This document shows positions 49,338 to 56,423 of a stretch of DNA of 64,000 nucleotides, piece by piece (position 1 is the stretch's first letter; each line of letters begins with the position of its first letter). This DNA comes from Desulfovibrio sp. Its GTDB lineage: Bacteria; Desulfobacterota; Desulfovibrionia; Desulfovibrionales; Desulfovibrionaceae. The stretch is taken from NCBI GenBank assembly GCA_022839785.1, contig JALHJW010000001.1, forward strand, positions 310,001 through 374,000, written 5' to 3'. The position numbers and the translations under genes were made by a program. The notes under the pieces are model-generated. The model was not told the origin of the DNA and made no database searches. It worked only from the letters and a program-made list of their open reading frames with translations.

Positions 49338-50102
49338 TTATGTCTTTATTTTCTTCTCTAGAGCTTTGAGAAAACGTATAGAAGCGGCGACATGGTTGAA
49401 AATGAGTAGACTCTCTTCGTAATTCAAGATTGGGTTGTCATGCGCGAGACTTTTGTTGTTGCGCACATCGTTGAATGCCTCCAGCAGGGAGATGCTGGAT
49501 TTCAAGATGCGTTCTGTCATCTCCGAATCTAGGTGTCCCTTCTTTCGTAGCGCCTTTACGTATTCGCCAAAGACACCGTGTAGCGGTTTGTCACGACTGA
49601 TTGTGATGCCGTGTGGTTCGCAGATCACGCGGATGAATTTGTTGACGAAGGTATGCAGGCGATCCAGCCCACCCTCAGGCTGATTCTTTTCGATGGCTTC
49701 GCGGACATGCGCTGCCACTACCTCGAAATCCCGCTCGTCTGCGATGGCGGTCAGTGCATCCAGTTCAGCAACCGGTTGGTCACTGAGGAGTCTTTGGACG
49801 ATCTTGCGGCATTCGGCGATCAACAAGGGGTTGCTGTCGCCAAGGCAATCCTCCTGGACACCATACGCAATCAGCCCATCTAGCACACGTCCAACAGTAT
49901 GATTGGGGGCGATCCGCCAGAAGGTGCGCATTCGCTTAGCCTTTGAGCTTCCGTCTGTACGAAACTGCTCCCCATCAATTTCGACCCCATAGTCGATGAA
50001 GAAATCGGCATAGGTGCGGTCTGAAAAGTTCAAGACATACCCATCCCCCATGCGAAGCAGCTTTTCGAAGTTGCGACGTTCAAGTGCATTCAAATCAGAC
50101 AT
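49338..50102 (-). CDS. Abortive-infection (AbiJ/Abi_C-like) HEPN protein
   Basis: A 254-residue protein resembling abortive-infection proteins. The N-terminal domain (LLRMGDGYVLNFSDRTYADFF, about residues 15-35) precedes a helical C-terminal domain with the HEPN RNase motif RNNKSLAH at 214-221 (R-x6-H), next to the family-like FGEYVKALRKKGHLDSE. HEPN Abi proteins cleave RNA after phage sensing. ATG 50102 follows a strong GAGGAGGGGAG site. It is carried by the IS1595-type element as cargo. The family call is by motif and pattern. Confidence 0.72.
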   Translation of the reverse strand: MSDLNALERRNFEKLLRMGDGYVLNFSDRTYADFFIDYGVEIDGEQFRTDGSSKAKRMRTFWRIAPNHTVGRVLDGLIAYGVQEDCLGDSNPLLIAECRKIVQRLLSDQPVAELDALTAIADERDFEVVAAHVREAIEKNQPEGGLDRLHTFVNKFIRVICEPHGITISRDKPLHGVFGEYVKALRKKGHLDSEMTERILKSSISLLEAFNDVRNNKSLAHDNPILNYEESLLIFNHVAASIRFLKALEKKIKT

Positions 50103-50321
50103 TCTCCCCTCCTCGCCATCCGCCCGGGGCAGCTTGGCATTTGCACACAGTAGAGACGTAGGTTGTCCTGACCTTCCCCCGAAAGACGTAGCGCGGACTA
50201 TTGTCCCCGACAAAGATAAACTCTTCACTGGTATTGCGCATGGTTATACAACATAAAGAAATGTTTGACAAAAATTTAATGTCATGGCATATACTGGATG
50301 CAATAGTTTTTGGATTGAACT

Positions 50322-51353
50322 ATGCACGAAATGCACTTTCTGCTTTCTGCGGAAGCACGAAATATCTCCCTGGCGCAAGTCGCGGCATGGGACGACGACG
50401 AAGTCTTTAAGACATTTTGCGATTTGCGCTGGTCAAGAAACAACGGCGAGCCATATTGCACGGTGTGTGGCAGCGTAACCAACTATTTCATCAGGACAAG
50501 AAGGCAGTGGCGGTGCAAGGACTGTGGGCATACGTTCTCCGTGACCAGCGGTACGTGGCTGCACTCGACCAATCTGCCGCTTCGCACCATCCTGATCGCC
50601 ATCGTCATCATGGCCAACGAGGTGAAAGGGCTGTCCGCATCACAGTTGATGAGGCATTTGGATGTCCAATACAAGACCGCATTCACCCTGTACCACAAGA
50701 TGCGTAGCGCCCTGCTGAAGACCCGTTATGATAAGCCAGCCATGTCCGGCAGAATCCAGGTCGACGGGGCGTACCTGTCCCCGTCCGTCAGGGACGCCAA
50801 CAGGGCCAAGGACCGGCCGCAGGGTAACAAAAAATCGTCCACTCCGGAATCCTGTATCCTGGTCATCCGGCAGGAAGGTGGCGCGGGGCAGGGCGGCATC
50901 AGGACGCTTACCTACGTCATCGATACCGAGAACGCCAAGGACATCCGCTACCATGTCGAAGACAATGTGCGGGGTAATTCCACCATCGTTTCCGATGAGC
51001 ACCCAGCATACGGCGACCTTGAAATCAGTTTCGAACGCGTGGTGGTCAACCACTCCATCTGCTATGTGGGTCCGCTAGGCGAGAATACCAACCAGGCGGA
51101 GTCGTTCTTTGCCCGTTTCAGGCGCATGTTTCATGGGCAGATCCATAAGGCGAGCCGGAAATATTTGGACCTGTATGCAAACGAGGTAGCCTACCGCGAG
51201 GACACAAGGCGATGGAACAATCGCCACATCGCCTACGACATGCTGGGACGAATGCTGACGCTTGAAGCCGAATCGCCATTCCGTGGCTACTGGTCGCGCA
51301 GTAAGCGCAGCATGGGCGTTCCGCCTTCATTGGCTTCGTCTTTGGCCGCATAG
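50322..51353 (+). CDS. IS1595-family transposase
   Basis: A 343-residue transposase with an N-terminal zinc ribbon (CTVCGSVTNYF and WRCKDCGHTFSVTSGTWLHSTNLPL, about residues 45-85). The catalytic domain has first Asp IQVDGAYLS, second Asp VSDEHPAYG, and the IS1595-type NTNQAESFFARFRR. It mobilises the flanking inverted repeats. It is intact. The start ATG 50322 matches the family; the 158-codon minus-strand gene overlaps its last 67 bp. Confidence 0.92.
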   Translation: MHEMHFLLSAEARNISLAQVAAWDDDEVFKTFCDLRWSRNNGEPYCTVCGSVTNYFIRTRRQWRCKDCGHTFSVTSGTWLHSTNLPLRTILIAIVIMANEVKGLSASQLMRHLDVQYKTAFTLYHKMRSALLKTRYDKPAMSGRIQVDGAYLSPSVRDANRAKDRPQGNKKSSTPESCILVIRQEGGAGQGGIRTLTYVIDTENAKDIRYHVEDNVRGNSTIVSDEHPAYGDLEISFERVVVNHSICYVGPLGENTNQAESFFARFRRMFHGQIHKASRKYLDLYANEVAYREDTRRWNNRHIAYDMLGRMLTLEAESPFRGYWSRSKRSMGVPPSLASSLAA

Positions 51354-51763
51354 CGTTCCAGAATCCAGTAGTCCCGGTGGTCATCATCCTGGGACACCCT
51401 TTTCACGAAGCCGTAGCTCATCAATGCTCGCCTGACCTCTCCTCGGCAGTCCTCGGCAAGGACCTTGCGCGCCATGACCTGGGCGGTGATGTCCTCGGTT
51501 GACAGGGGGCCGTTCGCTGCTTTCAGTATCCGTATGACCAGGGACTTCAGCTCGCCGCGTTCGAACGTTCTTGTGTAGCGCCGCTTGGGCAGGACTGTAC
51601 CGGGGTCGAAGGCTGGGTTCATCAGCCCGATAGCCGTGTCCAAGGACTTGATGTAGCCCTCGTTCTGCCGGATGCGTTCACGAAGCAGACGGTTGTCCGC
51701 CAGTAGTTGCGCTCTGCGTACCGCCAATGCCGCCGTAGTATGTGGGTGGGTTTTCTCATTCAT
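51287..51763 (-). CDS. Hypothetical passenger, coiled-coil plus winged-helix
   Basis: A 158-residue protein inside the transposon ends. Residues 8-40 (ALAVRRAQLLADNRLLRERIRQNEG) are a coiled coil; residues about 65-135 (SLVIRILKAANGPLSTEDITAQVMAR and EVRRALMSYGFVKRV) look like a winged helix. It is probably DNA-binding. It overlaps the transposase 3' end in antisense by 67 bp, suggesting the two evolved as a unit. No family recognised. Confidence 0.6.
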   Translation of the reverse strand: MNEKTHPHTTAALAVRRAQLLADNRLLRERIRQNEGYIKSLDTAIGLMNPAFDPGTVLPKRRYTRTFERGELKSLVIRILKAANGPLSTEDITAQVMARKVLAEDCRGEVRRALMSYGFVKRVSQDDDHRDYWILERYAAKDEANEGGTPMLRLLRDQ

Positions 51764-51968
51764 GCAGCCATGCTATGACGCACGGCAGGAAAATTTCAAG
51801 ATGACGCTTGTGCGAATGCTACATAATACCGGTATTTCTCCTAACAGCAGGAGAGTATAAACATATATCATTTTTGATAAAAATTGATTAATTAGCATGT
51901 CTACGATATCCTTTTTCCAGCAATACATCTTCATTAAATCTCGTCGTTTCGCTATGGTCACCGCTCAT

Positions 51969-52168
51969 GAAAAATCCTCCACTTCATTTATAATCAACAT
52001 ACTCAGAATGTTGACAGCATCATACTCATGACTGCTATATGCAATAGTTATAACAGAATTCATTGGGGGCGAACTGAAGTGGATTAACTTATCAAGATAC
52101 AAAACAATCTTACTACTGGTTCACGGGCGCACGGCGCTATGCTCTATCCTCCTACTCCCAACGCACCG
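51969..52168. other. AT-rich gap without recognisable genes
   Basis: This 200-bp gap between the disrupted hypothetical gene and hgcB is AT-rich. It holds the ribosome site of the pseudogene but no terminator, repeat or RNA gene was recognised. It probably carries the promoter of the disrupted gene. Confidence 0.4.
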
Positions 52169-52471
52169 TCAACACTCGCACGAATCCGGATTCACGGTCT
52201 TCTTCAGGAAAGGCACCCGGGAAACCCAGGAGGCCAGGATGGCCTGGGCGCAGCCGACTCCGGCCTTCACGGTGATGGCCCCGCTGGGGCAGTTGACGGC
52301 GCAGGCGCCGCACTCCATGCAGCCGCCCCGGTCCAGAAGCTCGGCCTTGCTCCCCCGCTCCGCCCTGAAGACGCCGTGCGGACAGACCTCGCCGCAGGCC
52401 CCGCAGCCCACGCACTTTTCCCGGTCATAGGCCAGGGTGACGACATCCTCGATGTAGCGAAGTCCGATCAT
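52169..52471 (-). CDS. hgcB: Mercury methylation ferredoxin HgcB
   Basis: A 100-residue two-[4Fe-4S] ferredoxin essential for HgcA-dependent mercury methylation, thought to reduce the corrinoid or donate Hg(II). Cluster Cys are C20-C23-C26-C30 (CVGCGACGEVCP) and C51-C54-C57-C61 (CMECGACAVNCP). The additional C74 and the C-terminal C98/C100 match the conserved extra Cys of HgcB. ATG 52471 is coupled to the hgcA stop (ATGA); upstream residues in the longer frame overlap hgcA. Pairing with hgcA makes the call firm. Confidence 0.93.
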   Translation of the reverse strand: MIGLRYIEDVVTLAYDREKCVGCGACGEVCPHGVFRAERGSKAELLDRGGCMECGACAVNCPSGAITVKAGVGCAQAILASWVSRVPFLKKTVNPDSCEC

Positions 52472-53547
52472 GACGCGCCTCCCATCCAGGACGATATGAG
52501 CCAAGTCAGGATGGCCGCCAGAAGCAGCCCTCCTTGAACCGGGATGTAGCGCCGCATCTCACGATCCACGCCCGAGAGCGAAGTGAAGGTGGAGGAGCCT
52601 GTGTAGTGCATGGCGAACCACGAGGCCCAGGCGGTGCAGGCCAGAACCACGGCCAGGCCCTCGGGCAGCGAGCGGGCCAGGCCGCAGGCCGCGAGGAATC
52701 CCACGGCCGCACCCAAGGTTAGCCCCTTGGCCGCGAAGGGCCTGAAGGGCAAATGCGGCAACAGCGCGGGCACACCCATGCAGCCCGCCGTGAAGCCCAG
52801 CAGGTAGACACCGAAAGCCCCGGCAGCAGCGGCCAATGTGCCGCCAAACGTGAACCCGCCGGGTCCCACGGCGGCCAGGATGAGCGCGGCCACGGCCACA
52901 TTCAGGGTCAGCAGGCGGTTGGCCCTGATCTCAACGAAGGCAACCGTCAGCCGCTCGGCCAGGGAGAAGGTCACGCGGCGCATGGCCGCGTCGGCCTTCA
53001 TCCCGGCGTCGAGAAAGGCCGGAAGGTCCGCGGCCCGCACCGGCCCGACCACGGCCTTGAAACCGCACAGCTTGCGCAGATTGAAGGCGGCCACACCGGG
53101 CATGGCGAGCTGGGGCAGGATCAGGGTGCGGTGCGTGACGACCTTGTCCAGGTGCGCCGCCTTGACGCGCGCCGCGACCTCGTCGGTGGAGAAGCTGCGT
53201 TTGCCCGCCGCGCACCAGACGTTGATGCCATAGGTCTCGACCACCAGTATCCAGCATGAGCGGCCCGCCAGCTCTCGGCGCAGCGTATCGAAGGTGAGCT
53301 TGTAGTTGGCCGTGACGATGACCGGGCACGAACGGGTGGGCTCGCCCAGGGCATACAGTCCCGGCGCGAGGCGGTACTTGTCCCGGCCGATGCCCAAACG
53401 CACGGCCAATGCGCCCAGATGGTCGCCGCGTCCCCAGGCCGCGCGCACCTTGGGCACCAGCCCGGCCTGCGTGCGCAGCCACCCGGTGACAAAGGGCCAG
53501 GCCCGCACGCCCGCACGCTCTCCTGCCGCCTCCGGCGGCAGCTCCAT
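52468..53547 (-). CDS. hgcA: Mercury methylation corrinoid protein HgcA (conventional start)
   Basis: A 359-residue protein that carries the methyl-cobamide for methylation of Hg(II). The N-terminal corrinoid-binding domain (about residues 45-180) contains the diagnostic cap-helix NVWCAAGK at 109-116, with C112 as proposed Co ligand, and APGLYALG, VTANYKL. The C-terminal part (about 205-355) has five hydrophobic helices anchoring it in the inner membrane. ATG 53547 follows GAGG by 9 nt. In the same frame the ORF stays open for 92 codons upstream, except for two UGA codons (see next feature). Operon: arsR, this gene, hgcB. Confidence 0.95.
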   Translation of the reverse strand: MELPPEAAGERAGVRAWPFVTGWLRTQAGLVPKVRAAWGRGDHLGALAVRLGIGRDKYRLAPGLYALGEPTRSCPVIVTANYKLTFDTLRRELAGRSCWILVVETYGINVWCAAGKRSFSTDEVAARVKAAHLDKVVTHRTLILPQLAMPGVAAFNLRKLCGFKAVVGPVRAADLPAFLDAGMKADAAMRRVTFSLAERLTVAFVEIRANRLLTLNVAVAALILAAVGPGGFTFGGTLAAAAGAFGVYLLGFTAGCMGVPALLPHLPFRPFAAKGLTLGAAVGFLAACGLARSLPEGLAVVLACTAWASWFAMHYTGSSTFTSLSGVDREMRRYIPVQGGLLLAAILTWLISSWMGGAS

Positions 53548-53559
53548 CTTGGGGCCTCA
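53523..53559 (-). promoter_or_regulatory. SECIS-like hairpin after UGA codon 89
   Basis: Fifteen nt after the second UGA (53557-53559) a perfect 8-bp stem CTGCCGCC/GGCGGCAG with loop GGA (53531-53533) forms on the minus strand; the loop begins 24 nt after the UGA. Its geometry matches the first hairpin and the bacterial SECIS rules. It overlaps codons for the conventional HgcA N-terminus, which is typical of bacterial SECIS. Confidence 0.4.
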
Positions 53560-53823
53560 GCAGGGAGCGTCGTCCGCCGCCTTGGGCACGAGGCTCAGGA
53601 CCGGGGGACAACAGGTGTCGTCGCAGGGCATGTCCGCCTTGCAGGCGTCAAGCTGGGACGCGTCGGGCCGCAAGTCCGCCAGGGAAAGCACCTCGCAGGG
53701 GGTCGCATCACTCTCCGCCACCGGCGGAGAAGAGGGCGCTCAGGTGAAGCGGCTCGCGCCCGGGGAGGGCCAGCAGGAATCCCCGGTCCTTTCCGGTGCG
53801 GCAAATGGATCGAGAGGTTTCAT
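53548..53823 (-). other. Candidate selenocysteine-containing N-terminal extension of HgcA
   Basis: From ATG 53823, which overlaps the arsR TGA and follows GGGGAG by 5 nt, the hgcA frame reads MKPLDPFAAPERTGDSCWPS...FT, UGA (codon 28), then a Cys-rich segment (PCEVLSLADL; DACKADMPCDDTCCPP; DDAPC), UGA (codon 89), Gly-Pro-Lys and the HgcA Met (codon 93). The second UGA lies in Cys-UGA-Gly-Pro, where related corrinoid proteins tend to have Cys-Cys-Gly-Pro. If read as selenocysteine, HgcA would have 451 residues with a Cys/Sec-rich, Hg-binding-looking front domain. It could instead be a separate 5' ORF or a degraded gene. Confidence 0.45.
53712..53742 (-). promoter_or_regulatory. SECIS-like hairpin after UGA codon 28
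   Basis: Nine nt after the UGA (53740-53742) a perfect 8-bp stem TCTCCGCC/GGCGGAGA with loop GGU (53720-53722) forms on the minus strand, so the loop begins 18 nt after the UGA. Bacterial SECIS elements need a small hairpin with a G early in the apical loop, 16-37 nt after the UGA. The stem sequence is also the kind of palindrome common in GC-rich DNA, so chance remains possible. Confidence 0.4.
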
Positions 53824-54167
53824 CCGTTCTCCCCTGGACTCTGAATGGGAATGCCCAGACCCGCCGCATGCGCGGCGAACCGGGCCAGTTTTTCCTGATC
53901 CACGCAATAGCAGACACGCGGCCCATCCACTTCGCCGAGCAGCAGCCCGGCATCCTTCAGCACCTTCAGATGCTGGCTGACCGTGGACTGGGCCAGGGAC
54001 ATGCACTCCACGATGCGTCCGCAGACGCAACGCCCCTCGGCCACCAGCTGCCGCACTATGGCCACCCGCGCGGGATGGCCCAGCGCCTTGGCCAGATCGG
54101 CGAATTCGTCGTCCGAAAGCGGCCCGGGGGCCGCGACAGATGCAAATGGTGGCAGCAACTCGTTCAT
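53820..54167 (-). CDS. ArsR-family regulator of the hgcAB operon
   Basis: A 115-residue winged-helix metalloregulator. HTH helices include LAKALGHPARVAIVRQLVAEG and SLAQSTVSQHLKVLKDAGLL; Cys residues in GRCVCGRIVECM near the recognition region (CVCG is the ArsR-type metal site) suggest thiol sensing of As(III)/Hg(II) or similar. ArsR-like genes are known to be co-transcribed with hgcAB in other Desulfovibrionaceae. Start ATG 54167 lacks a ribosome site and sits at the predicted transcription start, so the mRNA may be leaderless. Its TGA overlaps the ATG of the upstream-extended hgcA frame. Confidence 0.88.
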   Translation of the reverse strand: MNELLPPFASVAAPGPLSDDEFADLAKALGHPARVAIVRQLVAEGRCVCGRIVECMSLAQSTVSQHLKVLKDAGLLLGEVDGPRVCYCVDQEKLARFAAHAAGLGIPIQSPGENG

Positions 54168-54206
54168 CGTTATTCGACGATAAACGATAGGCAGCCCTCG
54201 CGTCAA
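54166..54206 (-). promoter_or_regulatory. arsR-hgcAB promoter with palindromic operator over the start codon
   Basis: On the minus strand TTGACG (54201-54206), an 18-bp spacer and TATCGT (54177-54182) form a promoter whose predicted start is a few nt before the ATG at 54167. A 23-bp near-perfect palindrome ATCGTT-TA-TCG-T-CGA-AT-AACGAT (54166-54188) overlaps the -10 and the start codon. This is the usual placement of an ArsR autorepression site. Confidence 0.65.
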
Positions 54207-54250
54207 CAACAAAAACAAAACGGGCCGGATGGCGGATGCCACCCGGCCCG
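54205..54250 (-). terminator. Intrinsic terminator of the suf operon
   Basis: A 13-bp stem with one mismatch (arms 54221-54233 and 54238-54250, 4-nt loop) is followed on the minus strand by TTTTGTTTTTGTTG (54205-54220). It lies 26 bp after the sufB-type stop and upstream of arsR, so hgcAB is not fed by read-through from suf. Confidence 0.85.
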
Positions 54251-54275
54251 ATCAGGGACAACAGAAGAAGGCCAG

Positions 54276-55433
54276 CTAGAACATATCCTTCTGGGACTCG
54301 GCGATGGTCTTGTCGATGACCTGCTTGAGCTTGTCGGGCAGGCCCATGATGTCCACGTTGAGAAAACCGCGCACGATGGTCGAGGTCGCCTCGTCCTCGT
54401 CCAGGCCTCGCGCCATGAGGTATTCGATCTCGCGCCGGGCGATCTTGCCCACCGCGGCCTCGTGCGAGAGCTCCACACCCTCCACGGTGGCCTCGAGTTC
54501 GGGGATGGCGTGAATCACGCCGCCGCCCAGGATCAGACCCTTGCATTCGAGGTGGCCCTTGGCCGGAACTTGGCCGGCCTTGATGTGGCCACGGTTGATG
54601 ATAGTGCCGCCCGAGGCGATGGTGCGGGCGATGATCTCGCAGCGGGTGTCGGGCGCGTTCATGATCACGCGGTTGCCCATGTCCAGGTAGGACCCCTTGG
54701 GCGCGACCACCACGGAGTTGAAGCGCGCCACGGCGCCCGTGCCGCCCAGGGTGATGGTCGGGTACATCTGCAGGTACTTCACGGGCCTCAGCAGCACGTA
54801 GTTGTTCAGGAACTGGCCGCCCTCCTCCACGTAGCCCGCCGAGCGCGGCACCACGGCCACGTTCTCGCCCCAGTTGTGGATCATGGTGAAGGTCAGCTTG
54901 CCGCCCTTCTTGACGTAGAACTCGGAGATGCCGACGTGGGCGCTCTCCTGCGTCTGGTGGGAGACGGCGCAGCCGGTGATGATGTGCAGTTCCGCGCCTT
55001 CCTCCACGATGACGATGTTGTGCACGGACTGCCCGGCCTTGTTGGCCTTGATGAAGAGGCAGGACTGCACCGGCTCCTCGATCTTCGCGCCCTTCTCGGC
55101 GCGGATGAAGTAGCCGCCGTGCAGCACGTCGCGCGCCTTGCGCGTGGCCTCGTCCTTTTCGGGGTCCACGAGCTTCCAGAAGTATTCGGGCAGGCCGTCG
55201 TACTTTTTGAGCGCGTCCTTGATGTTCAGGATCTCCACGCCGGGCCGGTTGGTCTTGCAGTAGGCCCCGGAGTGGTCCATGTGCAGGAAGCTGCCGCTGC
55301 GGCCCTGCTCCTCCACGTCCACGCCGGACATGAGCAGCTGCTCGCGGTCGTGTGCGTCCAGGGCGTGCAGGTCGCCGAGCTTGGCGGCCTCGTGGCCGGT
55401 GAATTCGAAATTGTCCAGACTGATGGGCTTCAT
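54276..55433 (-). CDS. sufB: SufB/SufD-family Fe-S scaffold protein (SMS-type)
   Basis: A 385-residue SufBD protein for Fe-S cluster assembly. The beta-helix core includes GNRVIMNAPDTRCEIIARTIASGGTIINRG and the C-terminal SHEAAVGKIARREIEYLMARGL typical of SufB/D. Only one such subunit is present with a SufC, the two-gene layout of minimal SMS systems in archaea and anaerobes. ATG 55433 follows AAGGAG by 8 nt. Its start is 11 bp downstream of sufC. Confidence 0.88.
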   Translation of the reverse strand: MKPISLDNFEFTGHEAAKLGDLHALDAHDREQLLMSGVDVEEQGRSGSFLHMDHSGAYCKTNRPGVEILNIKDALKKYDGLPEYFWKLVDPEKDEATRKARDVLHGGYFIRAEKGAKIEEPVQSCLFIKANKAGQSVHNIVIVEEGAELHIITGCAVSHQTQESAHVGISEFYVKKGGKLTFTMIHNWGENVAVVPRSAGYVEEGGQFLNNYVLLRPVKYLQMYPTITLGGTGAVARFNSVVVAPKGSYLDMGNRVIMNAPDTRCEIIARTIASGGTIINRGHIKAGQVPAKGHLECKGLILGGGVIHAIPELEATVEGVELSHEAAVGKIARREIEYLMARGLDEDEATSTIVRGFLNVDIMGLPDKLKQVIDKTIAESQKDMF

Positions 55434-55444
55434 GCCGTGCTCCT

Positions 55445-56215
55445 TTAGGCCAGGGCGTTGTCCAGGCAGCGCACGCACTCCTGGTAGCCGAACTTGCGGA
55501 TGTGTTCGAGGATGTCGCGCGGCCTGGCCTCGCAGCAGAGGTGGCCGTTGTAGAGTACCTGGCCCCGGTCCGCGTTGATGTAGTCGAGGATGTAGCCCGT
55601 GTGGGTGATGATCAGGCCCGAGGTGGCGCGGGCGCGCTTCAGCTCCTCAAGGCTCTTGTCCGGGCGGGGGGTGTCCTCTCCCTGCAGCAGGGAGCGGACC
55701 TCGCGGCCGATGAGGGCCATGTTCTCCAGGTCCACGCCGGATTCGGGCTCGTCGAAGAGCACCAGGGAGGGCTGCTGCGCCATGAGCTGCAACAACTCGC
55801 TGCGCTTGATCTCGCCGCCGGAGAACCCAGCGTTCACGTCGCGCTCCAGGAACTGGTCGAAATTCACGCGGCGCGCCAGACGCTCCACCGGCACCTCGCG
55901 CTCGCGGCCGCACATCCGCACCAGATGGCGTACGGGCAGGCCGTGAATGGTGGGCGGGCGCTGGAAGGACATGCCCACGCCCAGACGGGCGCGCTCATAG
56001 GTGGGCGCGTAGGTGATGTCCGTGCCCTTGAAAATGATGCGGCCCTTGGTCACGGCGTAGTCGCCCAGTCCCATGAGGGTCATGAGCAGGCTCGTCTTGC
56101 CCGAGCCGTTGGGACCGAAAAGGATGAAGGTCTCGCCGGGATTGATGTGCAGGTCGATGCCCTTGAGCACCTCCCGCTCGCCTATCTTCACGTGAAGGTT
56201 TTCGATGTGCAGCAT
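55445..56215 (-). CDS. sufC: Fe-S assembly ATPase SufC
   Basis: A 256-residue ABC ATPase energising Fe-S scaffold assembly. Walker A GPNGSGKT is at about residues 34-41, FSGGEIKRSELLQLMAQQP (signature) near 130-148, LVLFDEPESGVD (Walker B) near 150-161 and LIITHTGYIL near 198-207; SufC-specific QRPPTIHGLPV follows the Q-loop. ATG 56215 was chosen from the GAGGG site and the SufC-like start MLHIENLHVKIG. Confidence 0.9.
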   Translation of the reverse strand: MLHIENLHVKIGEREVLKGIDLHINPGETFILFGPNGSGKTSLLMTLMGLGDYAVTKGRIIFKGTDITYAPTYERARLGVGMSFQRPPTIHGLPVRHLVRMCGREREVPVERLARRVNFDQFLERDVNAGFSGGEIKRSELLQLMAQQPSLVLFDEPESGVDLENMALIGREVRSLLQGEDTPRPDKSLEELKRARATSGLIITHTGYILDYINADRGQVLYNGHLCCEARPRDILEHIRKFGYQECVRCLDNALA

Positions 56216-56423
56216 GGGTCCCTCTCTGTGTGCCGAAACGGGGAAGTCCCGAGGCGATACCCTGTCGCGCCCCGGCGGGCAACCCTGAAAAAAGGGATAT
56301 GGGCACTGGGCCTGGATTGGCAAGAGGCGGGAAGGACGGAAAACGGACCGCAGCGCCCAGGAACGGAGGGGTCCCGCCGACGGACCGGCCGGTCGCGCCC
56401 GGGACGACCGGCGCAGGGAGCGG

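Larger units (their letters stand above)
49216..51830. mobile_element. IS1595-family transposon with Abi/HEPN and hypothetical passengers
   Basis: The ends carry inverted repeats GGTATTATGTAG/GCACAA (49216-49238 and 51808-51830), identical at 20 of 23 positions. Flanks TATTTCTC at 49208-49215 and 51833-51840 are a likely 8-bp target duplication, matching the IS1595 habit; the right copy is offset by 2 bp (GG), so the exact right end may be 51832. The 2.6-kb element holds an Abi/HEPN gene (minus), the transposase (plus) and a 158-codon gene (minus) whose 3' end overlaps the transposase 3' end. Confidence 0.8.
48918..51968 (-). pseudogene. Hypothetical gene split by the transposon and a nonsense codon
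   Basis: A gene starting at ATG 51968, with GGAGG 6 nt upstream, reads MSGDHSETTRFNEDVLLEKG, then YRRHAN and a TAA at 51888-51890. The same frame continues SIFIKNDICLYSPAVRRN up to the target duplication of the transposon. It resumes on the other side (TQGYYWFDIREINLEKI) and ends GLI at 48918. Joining the parts gives an uninterrupted product of about 150 residues apart from the one TAA. The TAA is either a nonsense mutation or a genuine stop, but the frame fit across the insertion is clear. Family unknown; AT-rich. Confidence 0.65.

Noticed and set aside
53708..53953. Alternative frame with good third-position GC between arsR and hgcA
   Set aside because: It has no start codon outside arsR and overlaps arsR out of frame. 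It does weaken the case for the first UGA, so it is noted.
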